A DNA stretch of 64,000 bases from Acidovorax sp. NO-1 (GTDB lineage: Bacteria > Pseudomonadota > Gammaproteobacteria > Burkholderiales > Burkholderiaceae_C), in the NCBI RefSeq assembly GCF_000238595.1, contig NZ_AGTS01000100.1, positions 1-64,000 on the forward strand, in the 5' to 3' direction. Both the position numbers and the translations under genes were made by a program. Each line of letters opens with the position of its first letter. Position 1 is the stretch's first letter. Below the pieces are notes generated by a model. The model had not been told where the DNA came from. It was given only the letters and a program-made list of their open reading frames with translations, and did not search any database. Shown in pieces: positions 10,995 to 21,625 of this stretch.

Positions 10995-12319
10995 TTAGCA
11001 ATTGGATTGTAGGGTTGCAGCCCACTCGGCCACGGAATCTAGCGGACGGTCAGACTGGGCCCCAATGCCATCGCGCAGTGACTTGACGACAACCATCCCC
11101 CGGGACAGCTCGTCGTCACCAAAAACGAGCGCGTGCTGTGCACCGCTCGCGTCCGCCCTCTTGAACTGGGACTTCATACTGCCCATACCATCACTCCCCG
11201 CAGGGGCAGCATGCATCTGCACACTTATGCCCAACCGCCGCAGACTCTCAATCGCGGCCACTGCCACGGGGAGCGCCGTGACGGACGGAATCACAGCATA
11301 TACATCTGGCGCCAGGGGGGGGCTACGCTGGTCTGTTCCTTAAGCAGTTCCAGGACACGTTCTACCCCCAGAGCCCAACCCACCGCCGGAGCCGCCTTTC
11401 CACCGATCTGTTCAATCAAATAGTCGTAGCGACCGCCGCCACAAATCGTGCCCTGCGAACCTAGCTGATCAGTGACAAATTCAAAGACCGTCAGGTTGTA
11501 ATAGTCCATTCCCCGAACGAGCCGGGGATTTACCGTCCAGGCTACATCGTTGGCACTCAGGATAGTCTTTACTGCGTCAAAGTGCGCGAGCGACTTCGGT
11601 CCCAAAAAATCGATCAATTGAGGCGCAGCCTCCACGACCGCCTGCATGGCAGGGTTCTTGGTATCCAGGATACGCAACGGATTGCTGTACAAACGTCTTC
11701 GCGCCTCATCATCAAGCACCTCAACGTGCTGTTCCAGATACGAGATCAGGGCCGCCCGGTGCGCCTTGCGCTCATGCGGTTCACCCAAGCTGTTCAGCTC
11801 CAGGCGCACATTCTGCAGACCGAGTTCGCGCCACAGCGAGTGGGCCAGAAGAATCAGTTCTGCATCGACCTCCGCCCCGGGGAAACCCAGCGCCTCCGCC
11901 CCTATCTGGTGGAACTGGCGATAGCGCCCGCGCTGCGGGCGCTCATGGCGAAACATGGGGCCCATGTAATAGAGACGCTTACCCCCGTCATACAGCATGG
12001 AGTGCTCTGCAACTGCGCGCACAACGCCTGCCGTCGATTCGGGGCGCAAGGTAAGGTGTTCGCCATTGAGACGATCCTCGAACGAGTACATCTCTTTTTC
12101 GACGATGTCCGTAACCTCACCCAGCCCCCGCACAAACAGGGCGGTGGGCTCAACAATTGGCGTGCGGATATTGCGGTAGGCATACCGAGCCATGAGTGTG
12201 CGCACCCTGGACTCCAGCCACTCCCATCGGGCAGATTCTGGGGGCAAGATATCGTTCATGCCTTTCACGGCCACCAGCTTTTCCTGCTTGATCGACGAAG
12301 CGCTTTTTTCGTTACTCAC
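10995..12319 (-). CDS. hisS: Histidyl-tRNA synthetase, frameshifted in this assembly
   Basis: HisS charges tRNA-His with histidine and is essential. The reading is split. The first part (start 12319, GTG; begins [13 protein letters not shown]) carries class II motif 1, motif 2 ([21 protein letters not shown]) and the histidine-binding RGMDYYN segment, and it stops at 11291. The second part, from about 11314 to 10995, is the anticodon-binding domain in another frame ([19 protein letters not shown] onward). The frames meet at a run of eight C on the coding strand (11315-11322). One more C restores continuous [16 protein letters not shown]. The product would be about 440 residues, the normal length. 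A single-copy essential gene is unlikely to be truly broken, so I favour a sequencing or assembly error. Confidence 0.9.
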
Positions 12320-12413
12320 AACTGTTCTTTTCTCAATCTGACAAATTCTGGACAGAAGTCGCGCACCATTTCGGGGTGGTGACACACATCAATCACGCCA
12401 TGGTGTGCGGCAC

Positions 12414-13697
12414 TCAGGACGATGCCGCAGCAGCGACGCCAAAACGCCGCTCGATGTACTGCTCCACGATGTGGTGGAATTCATTGGCAATGTTGTCGCC
12501 TCGCAGAGTCATCGCTTTCTCGCCATCGATGAACACGGGCGCTGCAGGAGCCTCCCCGGTACCTGGCAGGCTGATACCGATATCGGCATGTTTGCTCTCG
12601 CCGGGGCCGTTGACAATGCAGCCCATCACTGCCACGCGCAGGTTTTCTACGCCGGGATAGCGGACACGCCATACCGGCATCTGGGCACGCAGAAAGTCAT
12701 CAATCTGCTTGGCAAGATCCTGAAATGTTGTGCTGGTCGTACGGCCACAACCTGGACATGCCGTGACACTCGGGACAAATACGCGCATACCCAAAGCTTG
12801 AAGTATCTCGGATGCGACGACCACTTCCTGGGTACGCGCCTCGCCTGGCTGGGGGGTCAGCGAAACGCGGATAGTGTCACCGATGCCTTCCTGCAGCAAC
12901 ACCGACAATGCAGCTGCGGACGCTACTGTGCCTTTGGTTCCCATGCCCGCTTCAGTGAGACCCAAGTGCAACGCATAGTCGCAGCGACGCGCCAGCTCAC
13001 GGTACACGGATATTAGATCCTGCACACCGCTGACCTTGCAGGACAGGATGATCTGATTACCATCAAGGCCCATTTCCTCAGCGCGTCGAGCCGACTCAAT
13101 GGCCGAGGTAATCAGGGCCTCATACATAACCTGGCGTGCCTCCCAGGGAGCAGAGCGACGGCTGTTGGCATCCATCAAGTCAGCCAGCAGCTCCTGGTCG
13201 AGACTGCCCCAGTTAACACCGATGCGCACAGCTTTGTTCCAACGCATGGCTGCATCAATCATCTGGCCGAACTGCCGATCCCGCTTGTCTCCTTTGCCAA
13301 CGTTGCCGGGATTGATGCGGTACTTTGAAAGCGCCTGCGCGCAATCCGGAAAATCAGTCAGCAGCCGGTGTCCGTTGTAGTGGAAATCCCCCACCAAGGG
13401 CACACTCTCCCCCATGCGGTCCAACTGTTCGCGTATGTACGGAACAGCCGCTGCTGCCTCGGGGGTATTCACAGTAATCCGGACAAACTCCGATCCGGCC
13501 TGCGCCAGTTCCTTGACCTGTATGGCGGTACCGATTGCATCCACCGTATCGGTATTGGTCATTGACTGCACGCGTACGGGCGCATTCCCCCCTACGGTAA
13601 CGACGCGCGAGCCCCAGACAACCTTGGCTTGGCGCGACCGCCGGGGCAAGGGGGAGGCAACTGCAACGGGCTGCATTTCGCAAGGAAGCTGATCCAC
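12414..13697 (-). CDS. ispG: 4-hydroxy-3-methylbut-2-enyl diphosphate synthase
   Basis: IspG (GcpE) is the [4Fe-4S] enzyme of the penultimate MEP-pathway step, reducing MEcPP to HMBPP for isoprenoids. The 427-residue protein has the N-terminal TIM-barrel part ([11 protein letters not shown] near 42) and the C-terminal iron-sulfur part with CPGCGRTT and CIVNGPGE, which carry the three cluster cysteines. The start is taken as GTG 13697, which overlaps the rodZ stop by one base (TAGTG) and has GAGGTG upstream. An ATG at 13676 is a possible alternative. Confidence 0.95.
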   Translation of the reverse strand: MDQLPCEMQPVAVASPLPRRSRQAKVVWGSRVVTVGGNAPVRVQSMTNTDTVDAIGTAIQVKELAQAGSEFVRITVNTPEAAAAVPYIREQLDRMGESVPLVGDFHYNGHRLLTDFPDCAQALSKYRINPGNVGKGDKRDRQFGQMIDAAMRWNKAVRIGVNWGSLDQELLADLMDANSRRSAPWEARQVMYEALITSAIESARRAEEMGLDGNQIILSCKVSGVQDLISVYRELARRCDYALHLGLTEAGMGTKGTVASAAALSVLLQEGIGDTIRVSLTPQPGEARTQEVVVASEILQALGMRVFVPSVTACPGCGRTTSTTFQDLAKQIDDFLRAQMPVWRVRYPGVENLRVAVMGCIVNGPGESKHADIGISLPGTGEAPAAPVFIDGEKAMTLRGDNIANEFHHIVEQYIERRFGVAAAASS

Positions 13698-14610
13698 TAT
13701 TTCACCTCGAAGCGCGCTACGTTGTCACGCGACACTGTTGTCAGATCCAAAGGTTTTCCACGCACCAGGACCTCTGTCGCATCCGCACGACCCACGACAA
13801 CACTCAAGGGCAGCTGTCCTGTGACCGACACGGACTCCCCAGCCGTCAGATTGCGCTGCAGCACGGAAGCGCCGGCAGAATCCCGCACCTGTATCCACGA
13901 CTCACTGCGGGCACGCAATACCAAAACACCGCCCTGCGGAGACACCACCCCGCTAACACCCCCTGGCGTTGAGGCTGGTGGCTCACTCTGGCCGGCTATT
14001 ACGGAAGATCCCGTGCTTGCGGGAACTGCGGAAGACTGAGCAGCACTTGACGCGGGCGCTGACACCAGGGGGGCCTCTTGCGATGTTCCAGGGATGACCG
14101 CCGATGGCGTAGCCGGTGCGTCGTTTGGCTCTATTACAGGCCCCCGACCATCGGAGGAGCTCGCTGCAGAGCCAGTAACGCTGTGCGGCTGCCTGGGAAA
14201 AAATACCAATACCAACGCGCCTACCAATAACGCCAGGACGATCACTGTGACAGACTTGGAAGTCGAACTCGACGAAAAGGACGCTGTGGTGGAAGTCCTG
14301 CCTCCCCCCCCTTCACCGGCGCGTTCAATCCCGCGCTGTCAGTAGCAAGCCGTGGGCTCTGACTTTGCGGCAAAAGCGCCAAAATGGGGGCGGGGTCCAG
14401 CTTCAAGGTTCTGCACATGCTCGAGGCCAGCGCCCGCACAAAAACCGTATCTGGCAAGGCACCATAGTTATCAGCTTCCAGGGCTTCAAGCTTGCTCACC
14501 GGCACTTTCAACGCCACGGCCAACGCAGCTATGTGCATGCCTGAAGCTTGTCGCGCCTCTCGCAACAAGCCACCCGCCGTTACGCCCGTCGCCTCTGCTA
14601 CCTCACTCAT
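13697..14610 (-). CDS. rodZ: RodZ-like helix-turn-helix membrane protein, frameshifted in this assembly
   Basis: RodZ links the MreB cytoskeleton to the membrane and sets rod shape. The N-terminal part (from ATG 14610, or 14628) has the Xre-like helix-turn-helix ([20 protein letters not shown]). The C-terminal part has one transmembrane helix ([18 protein letters not shown]), a Ser/Pro/Ala-rich linker and a DUF4115 domain ([15 protein letters not shown]). The two parts are in different frames, meeting at an 8-G run on the coding strand (14304-14311). One more G gives a continuous [14 protein letters not shown] linker into the helix. The intact product would be about 305 residues. The gene overlaps the pilW end and the ispG start. 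Confidence 0.85.
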
Positions 14611-15436
14611 TGAACGCCCCACGCTCATAGAGACCCAGTTCCAGCGACTCCGGGAAACGCTTGCGCAGCTGGTCCGCTAACTGCCTCATGGCCACTGTTT
14701 CGCCCAAAGCACGCTCCACTTTGATTCCCAGCCATAAAGATTCAGAATTGGCGAACTGACTGTTATTAAGGCGGCGAATATAGAACTGGGCTTTCGTCAA
14801 CTCGTTTCTCCGCAACAGAAGAGCGGCCAGATGGTAGCCGACCACTGGGTTGGACGCATCCAGCTCATAGGATTTCAGCAGCGAGTCTTCCGCTTCCGCA
14901 AACCTTCCCGCACCTGACTGGCAGAGCCCCCTGGCCATCAGCGTTTTGCTGCGTGCGGTGTACGCCGGGCTGGCGAGCGCGCGACCAAACTGCTGGTCGG
15001 CTTCTGCGTATTTCTGCTGCTGACACAACAACCATCCATAGTTGTGCAGCAAATTGGGGTCTCCGCCTCTCAGAGCCAATGCCCGGCGAAAACTGTCATC
15101 CGCCTGCGCAAGATCATTCATCCTCATGTAGATGAGGCCACGAAGGTTAAAAGCATCCGCATACGTGGGATCCGCAGCCAGGGCCTGCTTAACTTCGTCG
15201 AGCGCAACAGCCGTCTGTCCATTCTCAAAATAGTTGGACGCCAGCTCCAGGCGGATGCGAGCGCGTCGGCGCGTTTCTGGCTCGTCAGACGGAGTGATCA
15301 AACCTGCGTTGGCATCGGCAGTCAGCGCACCGTTTTGTGTGGCGCACCCCTGAAGGACCGCCATCGAGGCAGCCACACCACACCCCATGAGTGCCCAGCG
15401 AACCCAGTACCGCCAGCGTCCAGCCAATCCCACCAT
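14603..15436 (-). CDS. pilW: Type IV pilus biogenesis/stability lipoprotein PilW
   Basis: PilW (PilF in Pseudomonas) is an outer-membrane lipoprotein that helps the PilQ secretin multimerise. The 277-residue protein has a signal peptide with lipobox LQGC (Cys at residue 31), then six or so TPR units (for example AFNLRGLIYMRMNDLAQADD, LLHNYGWLLCQQQKYAEADQ). Its place between rlmN and a RodZ-type gene is typical of betaproteobacteria. It overlaps the rodZ-like start by 8 bp. Confidence 0.92.
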   Translation of the reverse strand: MVGLAGRWRYWVRWALMGCGVAASMAVLQGCATQNGALTADANAGLITPSDEPETRRRARIRLELASNYFENGQTAVALDEVKQALAADPTYADAFNLRGLIYMRMNDLAQADDSFRRALALRGGDPNLLHNYGWLLCQQQKYAEADQQFGRALASPAYTARSKTLMARGLCQSGAGRFAEAEDSLLKSYELDASNPVVGYHLAALLLRRNELTKAQFYIRRLNNSQFANSESLWLGIKVERALGETVAMRQLADQLRKRFPESLELGLYERGAFNE

Positions 15437-15473
15437 TTAGAGCCTCCTTGAATAATGTCGACCGCTTGCAGAA

Positions 15474-16595
15474 TCAAGTCACCGGTTTGAGCAAAATTGT
15501 CCGCTGCTTCGCCATGCGCTCAGCCGCTCTCGTGCGATCCTTGACATCACCCGCGAGTTGACCGCAAGCAGCATCGATGTCATCCCCCCGCGTCTTGCGC
15601 ACGGTGGTGACAATACCCGCTTCGCTCAAAACCTTAGCGAAAGCCAGTACCTGATTTTGCGGCGAACGCAACAGCCCAGAGGCCGGAAACGGATTGAAAG
15701 GAATCAGGTTGAATTTGCAGCGCACTCCCGCGCCGCGCGCCGGCTTGACGAGTTCTATCAGCTGACGAGCATGCTCAACCTGGTCATTCACACCATCCAG
15801 CATGCAATATTCAAACGTAATGAAGTCACGCGGGGCATGAGCCAGATACCGGTTGCATGCGGCCATCAACTCCTCGATGGGATACTTGCGGTTCAGAGGT
15901 ACCAGGTTGTCGCGCAATGGATCGTTCGGCGCATGAAGTGACACAGCGAGCGCCACAGGACAATCGAGGGCCAAGCGGTCCATCATAGGAACTACACCCG
16001 ACGTTGAAACTGTAACCCGCCTGCGTGACAAACCATACCCATGGTCGTCCAGCATGACGCGCAAGGCCGGCACGAGGGCCGAGTAGTTCTGCAGCGGCTC
16101 CCCCATCCCCATCATCACCACGTTCGAAATGACGCGGTCACCGGATTGAAGGCGCTGGCGAAGGGAATGCTCAGCAAACCAAAGCTGCGCAACGATTTCG
16201 CCCGTCGTAAGGTTTCTGCTAAAGCCCTGATGACCTGTTGAGCAGAAGCGGCACCCCACGGCACACCCAGCCTGCGAGGAAACACACAGTGTTCCCCGGT
16301 CATCTTCGGGGATAAAAACCGCCTCGACTGCATTGCCATCACCCACGTCGAACAGCCATTTGACGGTGCCGTCCGTGGACACATGTTCGGAGATGACGGG
16401 TAAGGCTTCAACACGCGCGCAGCCCTTGAGCTTGTCGCGCAAGGCCTTTGCCAGATCACTCATGGCGTCAAAGTCACTGGCGCCGCGTTGATGGATCCAG
16501 CGAAACAACTGCGTAGCGCGAAACCGCTTTTCACCCAACTGCTGGCAGAAAGCCGCCAGACCGTCGAGATCAAATTCCAAAAGATTGGTGGTCAC
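15474..16595 (-). CDS. rlmN: 23S rRNA/tRNA adenine-C2 methyltransferase RlmN
   Basis: RlmN is a radical-SAM enzyme that methylates C2 of A2503 in 23S rRNA and A37 in some tRNAs. The 373-residue protein has the cluster motif CAVGCRFC (Cys 111, 115 and 118), the GMGEPL motif, and the C-terminal cysteine region ([10 protein letters not shown]) used to form the methyl-carrier intermediate. It lies between ndk and pilW, its normal place in this group. Confidence 0.97.
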   Translation of the reverse strand: MTTNLLEFDLDGLAAFCQQLGEKRFRATQLFRWIHQRGASDFDAMSDLAKALRDKLKGCARVEALPVISEHVSTDGTVKWLFDVGDGNAVEAVFIPEDDRGTLCVSSQAGCAVGCRFCSTGHQGFSRNLTTGEIVAQLWFAEHSLRQRLQSGDRVISNVVMMGMGEPLQNYSALVPALRVMLDDHGYGLSRRRVTVSTSGVVPMMDRLALDCPVALAVSLHAPNDPLRDNLVPLNRKYPIEELMAACNRYLAHAPRDFITFEYCMLDGVNDQVEHARQLIELVKPARGAGVRCKFNLIPFNPFPASGLLRSPQNQVLAFAKVLSEAGIVTTVRKTRGDDIDAACGQLAGDVKDRTRAAERMAKQRTILLKPVT

Positions 16596-16682
16596 TGCGC
16601 CCTCCCCGGGGTGGGCCGAACCCAGTCGTCCCCATGGCGCAGGTATCCCACGTGTGCGGGAACAGGCATGGGGACACCCATA

Positions 16683-17108
16683 TCAGCGCGAGTAAATGTT
16701 CAGGCCAGGGAAGAAGAAAGCGACTTCGGCCTGGGCGGTTTCCGCGGCGTCGGAACCATGCACTGCATTGGCGTCGATGCTGTCCGCGAAGTCGGCGCGG
16801 ATGGTGCCGGCTTCTGCCTTCTTGGGGTCAGTGGCACCCATGAGTTCGCGGTTTTTCAGAATCGCGTTTTCACCTTCCAGAGCCTGGATCATCACGGGGC
16901 CGGAGATCATGAAGTCCACCAGATCCTTGAAGAAAGGACGCTCTTTGTGCACAGCGTAAAACTGCTCGGCTTCCAGGCGCGACAGATGGGCCATACGTGC
17001 AGCCACGACCTTGAGACCAGCCGCTTCGAAGCGCGCATAGATCTGACCGATGACGTTCTTTGCCACTGCGTCGGGCTTGATGATGGAGAGAGTGCGTTCG
17101 ATTGCCAT
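16683..17108 (-). CDS. ndk: Nucleoside diphosphate kinase
   Basis: Ndk moves the gamma phosphate between nucleoside triphosphates and diphosphates through a phospho-histidine. I place the start at the ATG at 17108, giving 141 residues beginning [18 protein letters not shown]. The active-site His is in NAVHGSDA near residue 117, and the length is standard. The upstream rluB frame runs on into ndk only because of the base missing in rluB. With that fixed, rluB ends 93 bp before ndk starts. Confidence 0.98.
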   Translation of the reverse strand: MAIERTLSIIKPDAVAKNVIGQIYARFEAAGLKVVAARMAHLSRLEAEQFYAVHKERPFFKDLVDFMISGPVMIQALEGENAILKNRELMGATDPKKAEAGTIRADFADSIDANAVHGSDAAETAQAEVAFFFPGLNIYSR

Positions 17109-17200
17109 ATTGATTTCCTGAATTGATGTTGCTGTGAATCGTTTGTCCACCGGACAAAGCCCTCGATTCTAACCGTGAGACTGCATACGGATCCGCTGCA

Positions 17201-18774
17201 TCAGCGCCCACCCCCGCCACGTCGAGGCCCCCCCCACCGGGACGTCGTTTGTCCTGACGATGCCGCGAGAGACTGTCCATGCCGATATAGCCCACAGAAG
17301 TCTTCATAGGATCGGGCTGCGCTGCGCCACGGGGGCGGTCTCCACTGCCTGTGTTGTTGCCACGGTCGAAACCTTGCCCCCCATCACGGCGGGACTTCTG
17401 CCCGCGGGTGCCACCTGGCCCACCCTGCGACATGTCGCGACGCGGACCCTCGCCCGCACGCGGGCCATTGCGTCCCCGGTTGCGCTTGTTTCCGCTCCGC
17501 CCACCATCGGCCCCCAGCCCTTCCTCCGAACGACCATCGGCAGCTTCTGGCCGCCCGGCACCCGCAGCCCGCACCAAGGCACGGATGTCGCTCTCATCGA
17601 GTTCGAGCCATGCGCCGCGCTTGAGCCCCCGCGGTAGCACCATGGCGCCGTACCGAATGCGAATCAGGCGGCTGACCGCATGACCCACGGATTCGAGCAT
17701 GCGGCGCACCTCGCGATTGCGCCCTTCGGAAATGGTGACCCGGTACCAGCAATTGGAACCTTCGCCTCCACCGTCTTCAATGGAACCAAACGACGCCATG
17801 CCATCGTCCAGGCGCACGCCATCGAGCAGCTTCTGCTTTTCCTCATTGCTCAGGGCGCCAAGCACACGCACCGCGTATTCGCGCTCAAGACCGAAACGCG
17901 GGTGCATCAGCTTGTTGGCCAGCTCTCCCGAGCTGGTGAACAGCAGCAGGCCTTCGGTATTCAGATCCAGTCGCCCGACCGACTGCCACTTGCCCTGCAT
18001 GAGCCGGGGCAGTTTGCGAAAAACGGTGGGGCGGTTCTGGGGATCGTCATGGGTCACCACCTCCCCCACTGGCTTGTGGTACGCAATCACACGTGCTGGC
18101 GGCGGGTCGATGCGGTAGCGGATGGGTTTGCCGTTGACCTTGACCTGATCGCCGAACTGGATGCGCTGGCCGATGTGGGCTGGCTCGTTGTTGACGGAGA
18201 TGCGCCCTTCCAGAATGAGTTGCTCCATCTCGAGGCGCGAGCCCAGACCCGCCTGCGCCAGCACCTTGTGGAGCTTGGGTGTTTCTACCTGGGGCAACAA
18301 CACACGCTTGGCAGGCACAGCTTCTGCCGAAGCGTCATCCGCGTCAAAACGCCCTGATACCACATCTTCAAACTCATAGCCCTGCACTGCAGGTGCACCC
18401 GCCTTGCGCTTCTCGCGGGCAGCGCCATCCTGACGCGACGGCCTGGCCCCAGCGTCTCCACGGCTCCCGGGCGCGCCAGAGTGGCCTGCGCGGGAAGCGT
18501 CAGAGCTTGCAGCAGGCTCACGTTCAACCGAAGTACTTTCAACCACGTCCGGCTGACTCAGCTCTGGTGCCATTTCCCCAGCGCTAGCAGCCGCTCCCGC
18601 AGCCCCCTGTCCATTTACGTCATCCGCATCAGGCATCACCACGGCCACAGTTGGCTCGCCTTTTTTCTTGCGCGGAGCGCGCTTGGCAGCGGCCTTTTTG
18701 GGCAAAGAGGCGTCCGCTGAAAGGTCAGGGGCCGGCAGATCGGTCGGAACGTCGGGGGTCGAATCATTCATCAA
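17201..18774 (-). CDS. rluB: 23S rRNA pseudouridine synthase RluB, frameshifted near its C-terminus
   Basis: RluB makes pseudouridine 2605 in 23S rRNA. The protein has a long Ala/Lys/Pro-rich N-terminal extension (about 1-165), an S4 RNA-binding domain (about 167-215), then the RsuA-type catalytic domain with [19 protein letters not shown] holding the catalytic Asp. A basic Gly/Arg-rich tail follows. As read, the frame runs on to 16870 through ndk. A run of eight G on the coding strand (17228-17235) is one base short. With nine, the tail ends [12 protein letters not shown] at the TGA at 17201. The start overlaps the scpB stop by 4 bp. Confidence 0.9.
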
Positions 18775-19526
18775 ATATTTCCCTGGATACCACCCTGGGT
18801 ATCGGCATCGTCATCACGGAGATCCGTCTCCGCAGTTTGAAAAAAATCATCCACATAAGGCACCGGCCCATCTGCAACAACAGCTTCCACAGACTGTGGC
18901 TGCTGAATATCTGCTTGCACAGCCGCCTTTTCGGCCTCTGCCTGTGGTTCAGTCTCAGGTTCTATGACACCCTGCGCAGCAGCGGCCATCGCTTCCAGCA
19001 TATTTGCATTGCCTGACGGGTCGTCAAGCACCGGCAACTGGTCCAGAGACTGCAACCCCATGTCGTCCAGGAACTGTCGCGTGGTCGCAAACAATGCGGG
19101 GCGACCCACGGTTTCCCGGTGGCCAATGACCTCCACCCAGCCCCGGTCTTCCAACTGTTTGACGATCAGGCTATTGACGGTCACCCCCCGGATATCCTCG
19201 ATATCACCGCGGGTCACTGGCTGGCGGTACGCAATGATTGCGAGTGTCTCCATCGTGGCTCTCGAATAGCGTGGGGGCTTTTCGGGGTGCAACCTGTCAA
19301 GGTATTCGCGCATCTCGGGACGGCTCTGAAACCGCCACCCCGTGGCCACCTGCACCAGCTCTACACCCCGCAGCGTCCACTCCAGCTGCAAATCCAGCAG
19401 AAGCAACTTGAGCGTGTCCGACCCCAGGGCGTCGTTAAAAAGTACCCGCAGTTCGCGCAGGGGGACGGGCTGCTGCGCGCAGATCAACGCAGTTTCGAGG
19501 ACCCTTTTGGCATCCACCGTGTTCAT
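18771..19526 (-). CDS. scpB: Segregation and condensation protein B
   Basis: ScpB is the winged-helix partner of ScpA in the SMC-ScpAB condensin that organises chromosomes before division. The 251-residue protein has the two winged-helix domains (about 1-170, with [20 protein letters not shown] typical of the family) and an acidic, Gln/Glu-rich C-terminal tail of about 70 residues. No scpA or smc is in the window. Co-occurrence with rluB immediately downstream is common across bacteria. Confidence 0.95.
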   Translation of the reverse strand: MNTVDAKRVLETALICAQQPVPLRELRVLFNDALGSDTLKLLLLDLQLEWTLRGVELVQVATGWRFQSRPEMREYLDRLHPEKPPRYSRATMETLAIIAYRQPVTRGDIEDIRGVTVNSLIVKQLEDRGWVEVIGHRETVGRPALFATTRQFLDDMGLQSLDQLPVLDDPSGNANMLEAMAAAAQGVIEPETEPQAEAEKAAVQADIQQPQSVEAVVADGPVPYVDDFFQTAETDLRDDDADTQGGIQGNI

Positions 19527-19673
19527 GTTTCAGCGTTTCCTGGAAAAGTGCCACGCGTTGCAACGGGTGGCACATCAACAGCAGGGGGCAATCAATGGCG
19601 CGCTGTGCAAGGGCGCTGGCGCGACGCAAGAGCCCGGCGGGATTCCGTCTTCGGGCTGGGGCCAGTCTGGCCG

Positions 19674-20699
19674 TCAGGGCGCATTGTAGCCCAGCCCCCA
19701 CAAGGCAAGGGCCTGCCGCATGTCTTCTGGCACGGGGGCATGAAATTCCATCGCCTGGCCCGTGACGGGATGGTCGAAGGCCAGGCGGTAGGCATGGAGC
19801 GCCTGCCGCTGCATCGCCCCGATCGGAGCGCCCCCATAGAGGCTGTCACCCACCAGAGGGTGTTTCAGGGAGGCCATGTGCACCCGGATCTGATGAGTGC
19901 GCCCCGTGTGCAGGGTGCATTGCACCCAGCACCCATTGTCCGTACCCGCCAGGTAGCGAATGTCGGTGCGCGCCTGCTTGCCTGCATGGAGGGCCAAATC
20001 CACCACCGCCATCCGCAGGCGGTTGCGCGGATCGCGCCCGATGGGAGCATCCACCGTTCGGGTCTGGGAGCCTGACCATGCGCCGTGGGCCATGGCCAGG
20101 TACTGGCGCTGCACCTTGCGCTCTGCGATCAATGCCACCAGCGCGTCCATGGTGGCACGATCGCGGGCCACGACCATCAGACCACTCGTGTCCTTGTCCA
20201 GCCGGTGCACGATGCCTGCACGCGGCACGGTCAGTGCCTTGTCATCGCGAGCAAGCAACCCGTTGAGCAAGGTACCGCTCCAGTTCCCCGGTGCCGGATG
20301 GACCACCAGACCCGCGGGCTTGTTCACCACCAGCAAATGCCCGTCTTCATGCACCACCTCAATGGGCATGGGCTCGGGCCGGAACGCCTGGCTCTGCAGC
20401 GTGGGGCGCATTTCCAGCACCACCTCATCGCCGGCTTTCACTCGCGTCGCCGCCTTGGTGGCCAACGTGCCGTTCAGCCGGACCAACCCCTGCGACAGCA
20501 ATTGCTGCAGGTAGCTGCGAGAAAACTCCGGCACCAGGCCGGCAAGGGCCCGGTCAAGCCGCGCAGCATGCTGGTCGGCACCCACACGGGCAGAGCGGAT
20601 CTCGCTGCCAGAATCGTCCGGCAGCCCCTCGGACTCGTCGTTCAGCAGGTCGGCAGAAGGTACCGCACTCTCTGGCGGTTGAGCCTCAGGGGATATCAA
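19674..20699 (-). CDS. rluD: 23S rRNA pseudouridine synthase RluD
   Basis: RluD forms pseudouridines 1911, 1915 and 1917 in helix 69 of 23S rRNA. The 341-residue protein has an N-terminal S4 domain (about 45-105) and the RluA-type catalytic domain with HRLDKDTSGLMVVA, which holds the catalytic Asp, followed by GRTHQIRVHMA. It overlaps the nlpD stop by 4 bp, so the two are translationally coupled. About 150 bp without a gene separate it from scpB. Confidence 0.95.
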   Translation of the reverse strand: MISPEAQPPESAVPSADLLNDESEGLPDDSGSEIRSARVGADQHAARLDRALAGLVPEFSRSYLQQLLSQGLVRLNGTLATKAATRVKAGDEVVLEMRPTLQSQAFRPEPMPIEVVHEDGHLLVVNKPAGLVVHPAPGNWSGTLLNGLLARDDKALTVPRAGIVHRLDKDTSGLMVVARDRATMDALVALIAERKVQRQYLAMAHGAWSGSQTRTVDAPIGRDPRNRLRMAVVDLALHAGKQARTDIRYLAGTDNGCWVQCTLHTGRTHQIRVHMASLKHPLVGDSLYGGAPIGAMQRQALHAYRLAFDHPVTGQAMEFHAPVPEDMRQALALWGLGYNAP

Positions 20700-21613
20700 C
20701 GGGCAGGCAAATAGCGAGAGGGGTCGACAGGCTTGCCGTGCCGCCGGATCTCGAAGTGCAGCTTGACGCGGTCGGCATCCGTACTGCCCATTTCGGCAAT
20801 TTTCTGCCCCTTGCGCACAGCTTGGTCCTCTTTGACCAGCAAGGTCTGGTTGTGGGCGTATGCCGTCAAAAACGTATTGTTGTGCTTGAGGATCACGAGG
20901 TTGCCATACCCTCGCAGGCCGGCTCCGGCGTACACGACACGCCCATCCGCAGCCGCAAGAACAGGGTCTCCTGCCTTGCCCGCAATGTCGTACCCCTTGT
21001 TGCGCGCCTCATCAAATCCTGCAATCAGCGCACCGGGGGCAGGCCAGATGAAGGCCATGTCATCTTCGGCCGCCGCAGGCGGCGTTGCCGGGGTGGTGGG
21101 GGCGACGGCCACCACCGCGCCAGAGGCCGCCGACGCCGCAGGCTTTGTGGCACTTGCGGGCGTGACAGGGGTGCTTGCAGGAGCCGCTGGAGTCACTGTG
21201 GACGATGTCACAGGGCGCGTCACGACCCCGGTGTCCGAGGCCACGGCCTGCGAGGCCGGTGCGGGCGGCGCAACCCGCAGCACCTGCCCGACCTCGATGA
21301 GGTTGGCGTTGTCCAGATTGTTCCAGCGCGCAATGTCTTTCCAGCTCTGACCGGTTTCCAAGCCGATGCGAATCAGGGTATCTCCCGGCTTGACCGTGTA
21401 GTACCCCGCTTTGCCTGCATTTTCAGCGCCCGGAAGGGGCTTGACAGGGGCACCGACCACCACGCCCGGCTGTGCAGCGGGGTTGGCTGGAGAGGACGAG
21501 GATGTGCCCCGATCTTCCACTGGAGCCTTGTTCAGCCGGGTACCACAGCCGGTGAGCACCAGCCCCGCCAGTGCCACGGCAAACCCAACCACAAGACCAC
21601 GCGATACGAACAT
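20696..21613 (-). CDS. nlpD: NlpD-type LysM/LytM lipoprotein
   Basis: NlpD is an outer-membrane lipoprotein that activates the AmiC amidase at the division site. I choose the ATG at 21613 (305 residues), with AAAGGAAATT upstream. A TTG two codons earlier is less likely. The signal peptide has a lipobox in LVLTGCG. A LysM domain (about 70-115, YTVKPGDTLIRIGLETGQSW), an Ala/Thr/Pro linker and a C-terminal M23 domain follow. The first zinc ligand is missing (GYDIAG instead of GxHxGxD), so the M23 domain should be catalytically inactive, as in E. coli NlpD. The order surE-pcm-nlpD matches the family context. Confidence 0.93.
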   Translation of the reverse strand: MFVSRGLVVGFAVALAGLVLTGCGTRLNKAPVEDRGTSSSSPANPAAQPGVVVGAPVKPLPGAENAGKAGYYTVKPGDTLIRIGLETGQSWKDIARWNNLDNANLIEVGQVLRVAPPAPASQAVASDTGVVTRPVTSSTVTPAAPASTPVTPASATKPAASAASGAVVAVAPTTPATPPAAAEDDMAFIWPAPGALIAGFDEARNKGYDIAGKAGDPVLAAADGRVVYAGAGLRGYGNLVILKHNNTFLTAYAHNQTLLVKEDQAVRKGQKIAEMGSTDADRVKLHFEIRRHGKPVDPSRYLPAR

Positions 21614-21625
21614 AAGCAATTTCCT

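Noticed and set aside
11291-12385. Programmed ribosomal frameshift or true truncation of hisS
   Set aside because: Two other genes nearby break in the same way at the same kind of 8-nt run, so a shared technical cause is far more likely than three programmed events.
16870-17200. Extended RluB C-terminus reading through ndk
   Set aside because: The extra residues are just ndk read in another frame. Restoring one G ends RluB at the TGA at 17201 with a normal Gly/Arg tail.
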